Assembly: GCF_000389965.1 (NCBI RefSeq)
Contig: NC_021191.1
Location: forward strand, 5,953,501-6,017,500
Direction of reading: 5' to 3'
Source: Actinoplanes sp. N902-109
GTDB taxonomy: Bacteria > Actinomycetota > Actinomycetes > Mycobacteriales > Micromonosporaceae
Length of the DNA stretch: 64,000 nucleotides
The translations under genes were made by a program, and so were the position numbers. Below are positions 8,703-22,418 of this stretch, piece by piece. The notes beneath the pieces were generated by a model, which saw only the letters and a list, made by a program, of their open reading frames with translations, was not told where the DNA came from and ran no database searches. Position 1 is the stretch's first letter; each line of letters starts with the position of its first letter.

Positions 8703-9476
8703 TCAGTAAGCGTCCTCGCAGAGCTGACCGCGCAGCTTGGTGAGGGCCCGGGTGAGCAGCCGGGACACGTGCATCTGGGAGATGCCGACCTGCTCGGCGA
8801 TCTGCGACTGGGTCAGGTTGCCGTAGAAGCGCAGCGTGAGGATCTTCTGCTCGCGCTCGTCCAGGCCGGCCAGCGCGGGGCCCAGGGCCACCCGGGTCTC
8901 GGCGAGTTCGTACTCGTGGTCCTCGCCGCCGAGGGTGTCGCCCAGTTCGGTGTTGCCGTCGGCGCTGATCGGGGTGGACAGGCTGGTGGCGTTGTAGGCG
9001 CGGGCGCCTTCCAGGCCTTCCAGCACCTCTTCCTCGGTGACGCCCAGGTGCACGGCGATGTCGGCGACCGTGGGCGAGCGGCCCAGGTTGTGGGTGAGGG
9101 TGGCGTTGGCCTCGGTGATGGCCAGGCGTAGTTCCTGCAGGCGGCGCGGCACCCGGACGGACCAGGTGCGGTCGCGGAAGTGCCGCTTGATCTCACCGAT
9201 GATCGTGGGGATGGCGTAGCCGGCGAAGTCGACGCCGCGCTCGGGGTCGAACTTGTCGACGGCCTTGATCAGGCCGACGGTGGCGGTCTGGATCAGGTCG
9301 TCGGTGGGCTCACCGCGACCGGAGTAACGCTGGGCGAGGTGGCGGGCCAGCGGCAGCCAGGCCTCGATGGCCCGGTCGCGCAGGAGGCCCCGGCGGCGGT
9401 CGGTCACCGGGGTCGCTGACATCTCGGCCAGCAGTTCGGCGGCCCGGTCGGTGGTGCTGGTCGATGTGGTGGTCAT
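8703..9476 (-). CDS. RNA polymerase sigma factor, SigB/SigF/SigG subfamily
   Basis: 257 residues from ATG 9476 with GGAGGAC upstream. Region 2 reads LARHLAQRYSGRGEPTDDLIQTATVGLIKAVDKFDPERGVDFAGYA..IIGEIKRHFRD and is followed by W-x-VRVPRRLQEL, the junction typical of SigB/F/G sigma factors of Gram-positive bacteria. Region 3 (GRSPTVADIAVHLGVTEEEVLEGLE) and region 4 (LDEREQKILTLRFYGNLTQSQIAEQVGISQMHVSRLLTRA) are complete. It has no N-terminal region 1, consistent with group 3 stress or development sigmas controlled by anti-sigma/anti-anti-sigma switches. No such regulator is adjacent, so control is presumably from elsewhere. Confidence 0.93.
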   Translation of the reverse strand: MTTTSTSTTDRAAELLAEMSATPVTDRRRGLLRDRAIEAWLPLARHLAQRYSGRGEPTDDLIQTATVGLIKAVDKFDPERGVDFAGYAIPTIIGEIKRHFRDRTWSVRVPRRLQELRLAITEANATLTHNLGRSPTVADIAVHLGVTEEEVLEGLEGARAYNATSLSTPISADGNTELGDTLGGEDHEYELAETRVALGPALAGLDEREQKILTLRFYGNLTQSQIAEQVGISQMHVSRLLTRALTKLRGQLCEDAY

Positions 9477-9601
9477 CGGAGTTGGTCCTCCATCAGCGGG
9501 CAGAGAGCCGTGCCCGCACTCGGCGACCGTTCTTGTCCTCACGCTAACCGCTCGGCGGAACCGTGACCAGCCGAAAGTATGAGCCGAGTTGCGCAACCCC
9601 C

Positions 9602-10630
9602 TCAGGGGGTGAGCACTACTTTGCCCACCACGGTGCGCGACTCGGCCAGCCGCATCGCCTCGGCGGCACGGGTCAGCGGCAGTTCGGCGGCGATCGGCGC
9701 GGTGAGTTCCCCGGCCGCCATGACCTCCAGCACGGCGGTCAGGTCGGCGTGCAGCTGGGCGCGGAAGCGGTCCTTGCGGCGGGCGCCCGCCCAGATGTTG
9801 TAGAAGTAGGCGTGCCGGCCGTTGGGCAGCAGGTTCCACGCCCACACCCGGGGCAGCAGCTTGAGCACCGGGAGCTGACGGTTGCCGGTGTCGTCGCGGG
9901 TCGACGCGCTGCCGTAGCCGACGAGCGTGCCACCGCGGCGCAGCAGACGCCAGGACGCCGCGATGCCCGGCCCGCCGACGTGGTCGAAGACGGCATCGAC
10001 GCCGCCCGGCGCCAGCGCCCCGACCTGGGCCGTGAGGTCGCCGCGGTAGTCGACCGGCTCGACCCCGGCGGCGCGCAGGGTGTCCTGGTGGCGGGCCGAC
10101 GCGCTGCCGATGACCCGGGCCCCGGCGCGCCGGGCCAGCTGGGCCAGGATCGAGCCGACGCTGCCGTTGGCACCCAGCACCACCACGGTCTGCCCGGCCC
10201 GCACCCGGGCCAGCCGGTGCAGCATCTGCCAGGCCGTGATGCCGCTGACCACCACGGTCTCGGCCTGGGCGGCGGAGACGCCGGCCGGCACCGGCACGAC
10301 GTCGGCGGCGGCCAGCACGGTGTGGGTGCGCCAGCCGCCGATCTTGGTCAGCGCCGCGACGCGCCGGCCGCGCAGCGCCGGATCCGCGCCCGGCCCGACG
10401 GCGATGACCGTGCCGACCAGGTCGTAGCCCGGGACGAACGGGTACGGCGGCTGGTCGTAGTAGCGGTCCCGGCGCATCTGCTGCTCGGCGAAGGAGATCC
10501 CGGTCGCCTCCATCCGGACGAGCACCTCACCGGCCCCCGGAGCGGGCACGTCGCGCTCCCGCACCAGCAGGTCCTCGGGCTCGACGACGCCCGGCAGCAC
10601 GACTTCGATCAGCTTCTCGCCCGTACCCAT
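9602..10630 (-). CDS. Zinc-independent MDR-family oxidoreductase (quinone oxidoreductase-like)
   Basis: 342 residues from ATG 10630 with AAGGAGC upstream. It has a GroES-like N-terminal domain (VRMEATGISFAEQQMRRD..FVPGYDLVGTV) and a Rossmann domain with the NADPH loop VVVLGANGSVGSILAQLA. It lacks the GHE zinc motif and structural Cys cluster of true alcohol dehydrogenases, so it is probably an NADPH:quinone reductase or enone reductase. A perfect inverted repeat lies 17 bp upstream (10647-10661) and probably controls it. The frame is open further upstream, but that part is antisense to ppgK. Confidence 0.87.
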   Translation of the reverse strand: MGTGEKLIEVVLPGVVEPEDLLVRERDVPAPGAGEVLVRMEATGISFAEQQMRRDRYYDQPPYPFVPGYDLVGTVIAVGPGADPALRGRRVAALTKIGGWRTHTVLAAADVVPVPAGVSAAQAETVVVSGITAWQMLHRLARVRAGQTVVVLGANGSVGSILAQLARRAGARVIGSASARHQDTLRAAGVEPVDYRGDLTAQVGALAPGGVDAVFDHVGGPGIAASWRLLRRGGTLVGYGSASTRDDTGNRQLPVLKLLPRVWAWNLLPNGRHAYFYNIWAGARRKDRFRAQLHADLTAVLEVMAAGELTAPIAAELPLTRAAEAMRLAESRTVVGKVVLTP

Positions 10631-10646
10631 AGCACCGCTCCTTGAA

Positions 10647-10661
10647 GTTAGAGGTTCTAAC
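10647..10661. promoter_or_regulatory. Operator-like inverted repeat GTTAGA-GGT-TCTAAC
   Basis: A perfect 6-bp inverted repeat with a 3-bp spacer lies between the oxidoreductase ribosome site and its upstream region. AT-rich palindromes like this are typical TetR, HxlR or MarR sites. No regulator gene is adjacent, so the binding protein is unknown. Confidence 0.5.
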
Positions 10662-10775
10662 ACGAGTATGCAGTGCTCTGCGCGAAACCCGCAAGGGGCC
10701 ACCCGGGTGGCACGATTCGATGCCGGGTGTGCTGGGGTAAACCTCGATGAAACAACGCGGAGACGGAGAACATCC

Positions 10776-11561
10776 ATGACCATTCTCGGCATCGACATCG
10801 GCGGGTCCGGCGTCAAAGGCGCACCGGTGGACACGGTGGGCGGCGAGCTGCTCGCGGAACGGCACCGGGTGCCGACGCCGCAGCCGTCCGACGTGACGAG
10901 CGTGGTCGAGGCGGTCGCCGAGGTGGCCGCGCAGTTCGACGGGTACGACCGGGTCGGCGTGACGTTCCCCGGCGTGGTGGTCGACGGGGTCACCCGGACG
11001 GCGGCCAACGTCGACAAGTCGTGGATCGACGCATCCGCGGCCCAGCTGTTCACCGACCGGCTGGGCAAGCCGGTGTCGGTGCTCAACGACGCCGACGCGG
11101 CCGGGGTCGCCGAGATGGCGTTCGGCAAGCACGAGCAGCGCGGCCTGGTGATGATGCTGACCTTCGGCACCGGCATCGGCACGGCGCTGTTCCTCGACGG
11201 CACGCTGATCCCCAACACCGAGTTCGGCCACCTCGAGCTGGACGGCAAGGACGCCGAGCTGCGCGCCTCCGACCGGGCCCGCGAGGAGCACGACCTGAGC
11301 TGGGAGAAGTGGGCCGGCCGGGTGCAGGACTACCTGCGGCACGTCGAGATGCTGCTGTCCCCGCGGTTGTTCATCATCGGCGGCGGCGTGAGCAAGAAGG
11401 CCGACAAGTGGGTGCCGCTGCTCGACGTGCGCACCCCGATCTCGGTCGCCACGCTGCTCAACAACGCCGGCATCATCGGCGCCGCGGTCACCGCCGGGCA
11501 GGCCGGTGGTCACCCCGGCGCGATCCAGGTCGACGCCACCGCCCCATCCGCCCGGAGCTGA
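10776..11561 (+). CDS. ppgK: Polyphosphate glucokinase
   Basis: 261 residues; the ATG at 10776 has GGAG 7 nt upstream. ROK-superfamily features are GIDIGGSGVKG near the N-terminus (phosphate loop 1), VTFPGVVVDG, the catalytic region VLNDADAAGVAEM and the second phosphate loop LTFGTGIGTALF. Length and the FIIGGGVSKKADKW segment match actinobacterial PpgK, which phosphorylates glucose using polyphosphate or ATP. It supplies glucose-6-phosphate for glycolysis or, with the glucan cluster 2 kb downstream, for sugar-nucleotide and trehalose metabolism. It is followed after 8 bp by the PPOX-fold gene, probably in one transcript. Confidence 0.93.
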   Translation: MTILGIDIGGSGVKGAPVDTVGGELLAERHRVPTPQPSDVTSVVEAVAEVAAQFDGYDRVGVTFPGVVVDGVTRTAANVDKSWIDASAAQLFTDRLGKPVSVLNDADAAGVAEMAFGKHEQRGLVMMLTFGTGIGTALFLDGTLIPNTEFGHLELDGKDAELRASDRAREEHDLSWEKWAGRVQDYLRHVEMLLSPRLFIIGGGVSKKADKWVPLLDVRTPISVATLLNNAGIIGAAVTAGQAGGHPGAIQVDATAPSARS

Positions 11562-11569
11562 GGACCGCC

Positions 11570-12040
11570 ATGCCCCGCACCATCGCGACCAACACCCGGG
11601 TCAGCCGTGAGGAACTCCTCGATTTCGTCCGGCCGAGGCACCACGCCATCCTGATGACCACCCGCACCGACGGGCGCCCGCAGGCCTCACCCAACACCTG
11701 CGGCGTCGACACCGAGGGCCGCATCGTCATCTCGACCTACCCGGAGCGCGCCAAGGTCACCAACATCAGGCGCAACCCGCAGGTCAGCGTGTGCGTACTG
11801 TCCGACGAGTTCGGCGGCGCCTGGGTGCAGATCGACGGCACCGCCGAGGTGCTCGACCTGCCCGAGGCACTGGAGCCCCTGGTCGAGTACTTCCGCGTCA
11901 TCGCGGGCGAGCACTCGGACTGGGACGAATACCGCCAGGCGATGCGCGACCAGGGCAAATCGCTGATCCGCATCACCGTCGACCGGTGGGGCCCGATCGC
12001 CACCGGCGGCTTCCCGGCCCGGCTGGCCGAGGAAGGCTAG
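11570..12040 (+). CDS. PPOX-class (pyridoxamine-5'-phosphate-oxidase-fold) protein, probably F420-dependent
   Basis: 156 residues starting 8 bp after ppgK. The split-barrel flavin-binding fold is indicated by HHAILMTTRTDGRPQASPN, followed by GRIVISTYPERAKVTNIRRNP and VWVQIDG-type strands (AWVQIDGTAEVL). Such small proteins in actinobacteria generally bind F420 or FMN and reduce small substrates; which cofactor is used here cannot be read off. The stop codon overlaps the stop of the convergent next gene within a shared CTAG. Confidence 0.82.
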   Translation: MPRTIATNTRVSREELLDFVRPRHHAILMTTRTDGRPQASPNTCGVDTEGRIVISTYPERAKVTNIRRNPQVSVCVLSDEFGGAWVQIDGTAEVLDLPEALEPLVEYFRVIAGEHSDWDEYRQAMRDQGKSLIRITVDRWGPIATGGFPARLAEEG

Positions 12041-12585
12041 CCCGGCAGCAGGTACAGCAGGTCGCCGCGGTGCAGCCCGGCCACCGAATCGAGCAGATCG
12101 GGGTGGCGCAGCAGCACCGCGGCGGCACTGTCACGGGGCGCGGGCTCGGTCAACCGGCGGAACTCGGCCGGCAGGTCGGTGACCCGGCGCGGGCGCGGGC
12201 CGGCCGGCGGCATCGGCACGGCGGCGGCGACCGCGTCCACCGCGCGCGCCGCCAGCAGCGGGTCGGCCAGCAGGCAGGCGGCCCAGCTGACCACGACCTC
12301 GTCGACCCAGGTGCGCCAGCCCTCGCCGTCGGCCAGCTCGTCGTCCGGCTCGCTGCCCATCCGCCAGTCGAGCTGGGCCGACCCACCCGGGCCCGCCATC
12401 GCCACGAGCTCCGCGTCGACCGGGGTCGGGTAGCGCAGCCAGGCCGCCACCGTGACGGCCTGGCGGGCCTGCAGCTCGTTGAGGGTGGCGGCGGCCGGGT
12501 CCGTGCCGGTGGCCGGGTAGGCGCGGACCAGCCAGTGGGTGCTGGCCGCGATGACCGGTGACAGGGCGGTGGACGGACCGGCCAT
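12037..12585 (-). CDS. Hypothetical protein, 182 aa
   Basis: Not recognised. The start at ATG 12585 is supported by GGGGAG 8 nt upstream. The protein is soluble, rich in Ala, Trp and Asp, with no signal peptide or membrane segment. Features are a repeated use of WLVRAYP/WLRYPTP and an acidic middle (EPDDELADGEGWRTWVDE). It is convergent with the PPOX gene, their stop codons overlapping, and divergent from the spermidine-synthase-like gene 98 bp away. Confidence 0.7.
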   Translation of the reverse strand: MAGPSTALSPVIAASTHWLVRAYPATGTDPAAATLNELQARQAVTVAAWLRYPTPVDAELVAMAGPGGSAQLDWRMGSEPDDELADGEGWRTWVDEVVVSWAACLLADPLLAARAVDAVAAAVPMPPAGPRPRRVTDLPAEFRRLTEPAPRDSAAAVLLRHPDLLDSVAGLHRGDLLYLLPG

Positions 12586-12683
12586 TGGTGTTCTCCCCAG
12601 GCGACGACGGGCGCGCCCCCGGCTGGGGTGCGTCAGGCGTACCTCTCGGCGGCGCCGGGACCGGGTTGAGTAGCCTGCCCCCG

Positions 12684-13493
12684 ATGGCAACGCGCGGCAA
12701 CCGACGGGCAACGGTGTTCGCCCGGATCGCGTCGGGCACGGTGTCGCTCGAACCCGATCCGGCGCGCGAGCGTGGCTGGACGGTGTACGTCGACGGGGTC
12801 CCGCAGTCGTACGTCGACCTGGGCAACCCGCGGCACCTGGCGTTCGAGTACGTGCGCCGGATCGCCACGGTGCTGCGGCTGGCCCGCGAGCCAGGCGTAC
12901 CGATGACGGTGTTGCATCTCGGCGGTGGTGGTCTGACGTTGCCGCGCTGGGTGTCGGCGCAGCGGCCCGGCTCGGCCCAGACGGTGGTGGAGCTGGACCC
13001 GCTGCTGCTCGCCGTGATCGCCGAGCACCTGCCCTGGCCCGCGGAGATCACCGCTGAGGTCGGGGACGCGCGGGCCTTCACCGAGGCCGCCGGCCCGCAG
13101 CGGTACGACGCGATCGTCGTCGATGTCTTTCAGGGCGCCGCGATGCCGGCGAGTGTCGCGGGTACGGGTTTCGCGCAGGCAGCGGCGCGGCTGCTGGCGC
13201 CCGGCGGGGTGCTGGCGATGAATCTGACCGATGTGCCGCCGCTGTCGTACTCGCGCATCCAGGCGGCGACGTTGCGGGCCGCGTTCGCCGACGTGGCGCT
13301 GATCGCGCCGCCCGGGATGCTGCGGGGCCGCAAGGCCGGCAACGTGGTGCTGGCGGCAGCGATCGAACGCCGCGGTCTGCCGGTGCAACGGTTGGCTCGC
13401 TCGGTGGCGAATGATCCGGAGCCGGCGCGGGTATGGCACGGCGAGGACCTGACCGCTTTTCTGGGTGGCGCGAGGGCGCGCCTCGACGGGTGA
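12684..13493 (+). CDS. Spermidine synthase-like / class I SAM-dependent transferase
   Basis: 269 residues. The Rossmann core shows TVLHLGGGGLTLPRWV (motif I), VVELDPLLLAVIAE, VGDARAFTEA and YDAIVVDVFQGAAMP, the order seen in polyamine-synthase-like proteins. N-terminal strands (WTVYVDGVPQSYVDLGNPRHLAFEYVRR) also match that group. The D-x-F-x-G segment replaces the D-x-x-DP of true spermidine synthases, so real aminopropyl-transferase activity is doubtful. No Shine-Dalgarno is seen. TAGCCT at 12671-12676 ends 7 nt before the ATG, so the mRNA is probably leaderless. Confidence 0.82.
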   Translation: MATRGNRRATVFARIASGTVSLEPDPARERGWTVYVDGVPQSYVDLGNPRHLAFEYVRRIATVLRLAREPGVPMTVLHLGGGGLTLPRWVSAQRPGSAQTVVELDPLLLAVIAEHLPWPAEITAEVGDARAFTEAAGPQRYDAIVVDVFQGAAMPASVAGTGFAQAAARLLAPGGVLAMNLTDVPPLSYSRIQAATLRAAFADVALIAPPGMLRGRKAGNVVLAAAIERRGLPVQRLARSVANDPEPARVWHGEDLTAFLGGARARLDG

Positions 13494-13630
13494 GCGCGAA
13501 CGGGCTCCGGTAGGTTGTCAGGCACCGGGTGCTCGGCCGTTTGCGGTGGCTCCATTGCGGAGAAATTAACCGTGGGCGGTTGCTGCTGTCTCCCGTCTGC
13601 CCCCGCCTTTCCCTGACTACGGTGGAGCTC

Positions 13631-15598
<1,968 letters not shown>

Positions 15599-15647
15599 GG
15601 GCGGCGCGTGCGATTCAGTTCCTGCGGGTGGGGTAGGTGAACGTCTG

Positions 15648-17419
<1,772 letters not shown>

Positions 17420-17423
<4 letters not shown>

Positions 17424-18730
17424 CGCTGCCCTTCGCCGAATGGCTCCCCCAGCAACGCTGGTACGCGGGCCGCAACCGGACCCTGGTCTCCGCCACGCCA
17501 TCCTCGTGCACGTCCCTGCGCGACGACCTCGACCTGGTGCTGGTGGACGCCGAGTACACCGACGGCAGCTCCGAGCGCTACCAGGTGCTGGTGGCCTGGA
17601 ACGACGGGCCGATCTCGGAGTACAGCACCGTGGCCACGATCGGCACGGACAACGACCGCACCGGCTACGACGCGCTCTACGACGTGGAGAAGGCGCAGGA
17701 CCTGCTGCGCCTGCTCGACGAGTCGGCCACCGTCGGCGACATCGTGTTCACCAAGGAACCCGGTGTCGAGCTGCCGCTGGACACCGCGCCCCGGGTGTTC
17801 GACGCCGAGCAGAGCAACACCAGCGTGATCTTCGAGCAGGAGGCCATCCTCAAGGTCTTCCGCCGGGTCGACTGCGGGATCAACCCCGACATCGAGCTCA
17901 ACCGGGCGCTCGGCCGGGCCGGCAACCCGCACGTCGCGCGGCTGCTCGGCTCGTTCGAGATCGCCACCGACTCCGGCCCCTGCCCGCTGGGCATGGTCAC
18001 CGCGTACGCGGCCAACTCGGCCGAGGGCTGGGCGATGGCCACGGCCAGCGCCCGCGACCTGTTCGCCGACGCCGAGCTGGGCGCCGACGAGGTGGGCGGG
18101 GACTTCGCCGGCGAGTCGCACCGGCTCGGCGAGGCGGTCGCGTCGGTGCACCGGACCCTGGCCGAGGAGCTGGGCAGCGGCCCGTCGCCGTTCCCGGTGG
18201 ACGCGGTGGTCGCCCGGCTGCACACCGCCGCCGCGTCGGTGCCGGAACTCAAGGACGTCGTCCCCACCATCGAGGAGCGTTTCCGCAAGCTCACCGGCGA
18301 GCAGGTGACCGTCCAGCGGGTGCACGGCGACCTGCACCTCGGTCAGGTGCTGCGGGTCCCGGAGGCGTGGCTGCTCATCGACTTCGAGGGCGAGCCCGGC
18401 CAGCCCCTGGAGGAACGCCGGCTGCCCGACTCGCCGCTGCGCGACGTCGCCGGGGTGCTGCGCAGCTACGAATACGCCGCCTACCAGCTGCTGGTCGACC
18501 AGGACGACGACGAGCACCTGTCGGCGCGGGCCCGCGAATGGGTCGACCGCAACCGGGCGGCGTTCTGCGACGGTTACGCGGCCGCTTCCGGCATCGACCC
18601 CCGCGACCAGGCCGCGCTGCTGGCGGCCTACGAACTCAACAAAGCGGTCTACGAGGCCGCCTACGAAGCCCGGCACCGGCCCGGCTGGCTGCGCATCCCA
18701 CTGCGCTCCATCGCCCGGCTTGTCGGCTGA
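17420..18730 (+). CDS. mak: Maltokinase (ATP:maltose 1-phosphotransferase)
   Basis: 436 residues; ATG 17420 overlaps the treS stop and GGAGAA lies just upstream, so the two are translationally coupled. It has an aminoglycoside-phosphotransferase fold: the catalytic loop QRVHGDLHLGQVL and the metal-binding LLIDFEGEPGQPLEERR are intact, and the N-terminal cap WLPQQRWYAGRNR is typical of Mak/Pep2. It makes maltose-1-phosphate for GlgE. In some actinobacteria the domain is fused to TreS; here the genes are separate but overlapping. Confidence 0.95.
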
Positions 18731-18753
18731 ACCCCCTGGTAGGAGACACACCG

Positions 18754-20916
<2,163 letters not shown>

Positions 20917-21050
20917 GGCCGGCCCGCACGTGGGGGTTATCCGGTAGCCGACGACTGGTGGTAGCTCCCTCGTGCGGATCACCCGGCGCTCCTAGCGTGA
21001 ATCGGTGACCGCGGCCATCCGGCCGGGCACTGATTCACGAGGAGTCGTCG

Positions 21051-22322
21051 ATGGCCCGAAAGATCCGGGTGGCGCTGGCCGCCCTGGTACTGCTCTGTGG
21101 CGTCACGATCGGATCCGCGGCGCCGGCGCCGGCGCAGGCCCGCGCACGGTTGTGGCTGCCGGCTCCGACCGGGGCCCATCCGGTGGGCACGGTCGATCTG
21201 CACCTGGTCGACCGGGCCCGCGCCAACCCGTGGGCGGATGATCCGGTCCACCGGGAGCTGATGGTCAGCCTCTGGTACCCGGCCGGGGACGTGCGCGGCT
21301 ACCCGCTCGCGCCGCACATGCTGCCCGGGGCGGCGGCTCACTTCGGCAGTGCCGCCGGCGCCGGTCCCGGGCTGTACGGGATACCCGCGGACTCCGTCGA
21401 CTTCGCCGCGACCCGCACCAGCGGGCACCAGGGCGCACCGGTGGCCCGGCACCGGCAACCGTTCCCGGTGGTGCTGTACTCGCCGGGCGCCGGTGACCCG
21501 CGGAGCTGGGAGACCACCGAGGTTCAGGACCTGGCGAGCCGCGGCTATGTGGTGGTCACCATCGATCACCCGTACGACTCCTCCGAGGTGGAGTTCCCGG
21601 GCGACCGCGTCGTCGGCAGTGTGCTGCAGCAGCTGTTCCAGGAGGCGCAGCAGCCCAGCGACTTCCAGGCCCTGGCGGCCAAGATCTTCGATGTGCGGGT
21701 CGCCGACACCCGGTTCGTGCTCGACCAGCTAGCGGTCCTCGCGCACGGTGTCAACCCGGACGCCGGGCACCGGCCCCTCCCGGCCGGTCTGGGCAGCGCC
21801 CTGGATCTGCGTCGTACGGGCATGTTCGGGGTCTCCGCGGGCGGGATGACCGCCGTGCAGACCATGGCCGACGACCCCCGGATCACGGCCGCGGCCGACC
21901 TGGACGGCAACGTCGAGTCCCCGCTGCTGCCGGACGCCCTGCAGGTGTGGCCGGTGGCGCGGCACGGCCTGGACCGGCCGTTCCTGCTCGTGGGCGACCC
22001 CGGCGTCGACCATCGGCAGACCCCGTCGTGGGCGTCGTTGTGGGACACCAGCACCGGCTGGCGCGCCGACCTGCACCTCACCGGGGCCAAGGGCGAGGAC
22101 TCCTACAAGGACAACGTGCCGTTGATCCCGCAGATCGCCCGGCAGCTCGATCTTCCCGCCGGTTTCGTCACCGACGACCTCGGCAGCATCGACCCGGTCC
22201 GGGCGGTGCCCACCCAGGCGACCTTCGTCGCCGCCTTCTTCGACAAATGGCTGCGCGGGCGGGACAGTCACGTGCTGGACGGCCCGTCCCCGCAGCTGCC
22301 CGGCGTCACCTTCGTTCCCTGA
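21051..22322 (+). CDS. Secreted alpha/beta-hydrolase (PAF-acetylhydrolase/lipase-like)
   Basis: 423 residues with GAGGAG before the ATG. A signal peptide occupies residues 1-29 (basic start, LAALVLLCGVTIG core, APAQA cleavage). The hydrolase core shows PFPVVLYSPGAG, the region of the oxyanion hole, and nucleophile Ser261 in GMFGVSAGGMTAV. DLDGN and later His-containing segments could supply the rest of the triad. Overall order resembles the platelet-activating-factor acetylhydrolase / dienelactone hydrolase branch. It is probably an exported esterase; the substrate is unknown. It stands alone between the glucan cluster and the convergent STAND operon. Confidence 0.85.
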   Translation: MARKIRVALAALVLLCGVTIGSAAPAPAQARARLWLPAPTGAHPVGTVDLHLVDRARANPWADDPVHRELMVSLWYPAGDVRGYPLAPHMLPGAAAHFGSAAGAGPGLYGIPADSVDFAATRTSGHQGAPVARHRQPFPVVLYSPGAGDPRSWETTEVQDLASRGYVVVTIDHPYDSSEVEFPGDRVVGSVLQQLFQEAQQPSDFQALAAKIFDVRVADTRFVLDQLAVLAHGVNPDAGHRPLPAGLGSALDLRRTGMFGVSAGGMTAVQTMADDPRITAAADLDGNVESPLLPDALQVWPVARHGLDRPFLLVGDPGVDHRQTPSWASLWDTSTGWRADLHLTGAKGEDSYKDNVPLIPQIARQLDLPAGFVTDDLGSIDPVRAVPTQATFVAAFFDKWLRGRDSHVLDGPSPQLPGVTFVP

Positions 22323-22381
22323 CCATGCCCGGGGCCTGCTCGGGGGCGGGCGCGGATGGCGGCTTCGAGGGCGGCGCGGCC

Positions 22382-22418
22382 GGGGACCGGGTGATCAGGG
22401 CTGGTCACCCCGGTCCCC
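22382..22418. terminator. Hairpin terminator at the end of the STAND operon
   Basis: GGGGACCGG-GTGA and TCACCCCGGTCCCC form a 13-bp stem with one bulged base around a 10-nt loop that includes the stop codon of the STAND gene (22395). It lies between convergent genes and could act in both directions. Confidence 0.55.

Noticed and set aside
17440..18753. Plus-strand frame continuous with glgB, suggesting a 1158-residue fusion
   Set aside because: The first 438 codons overlap mak in another frame and are low complexity. A good ribosome site and the family start fix glgB at 18754.
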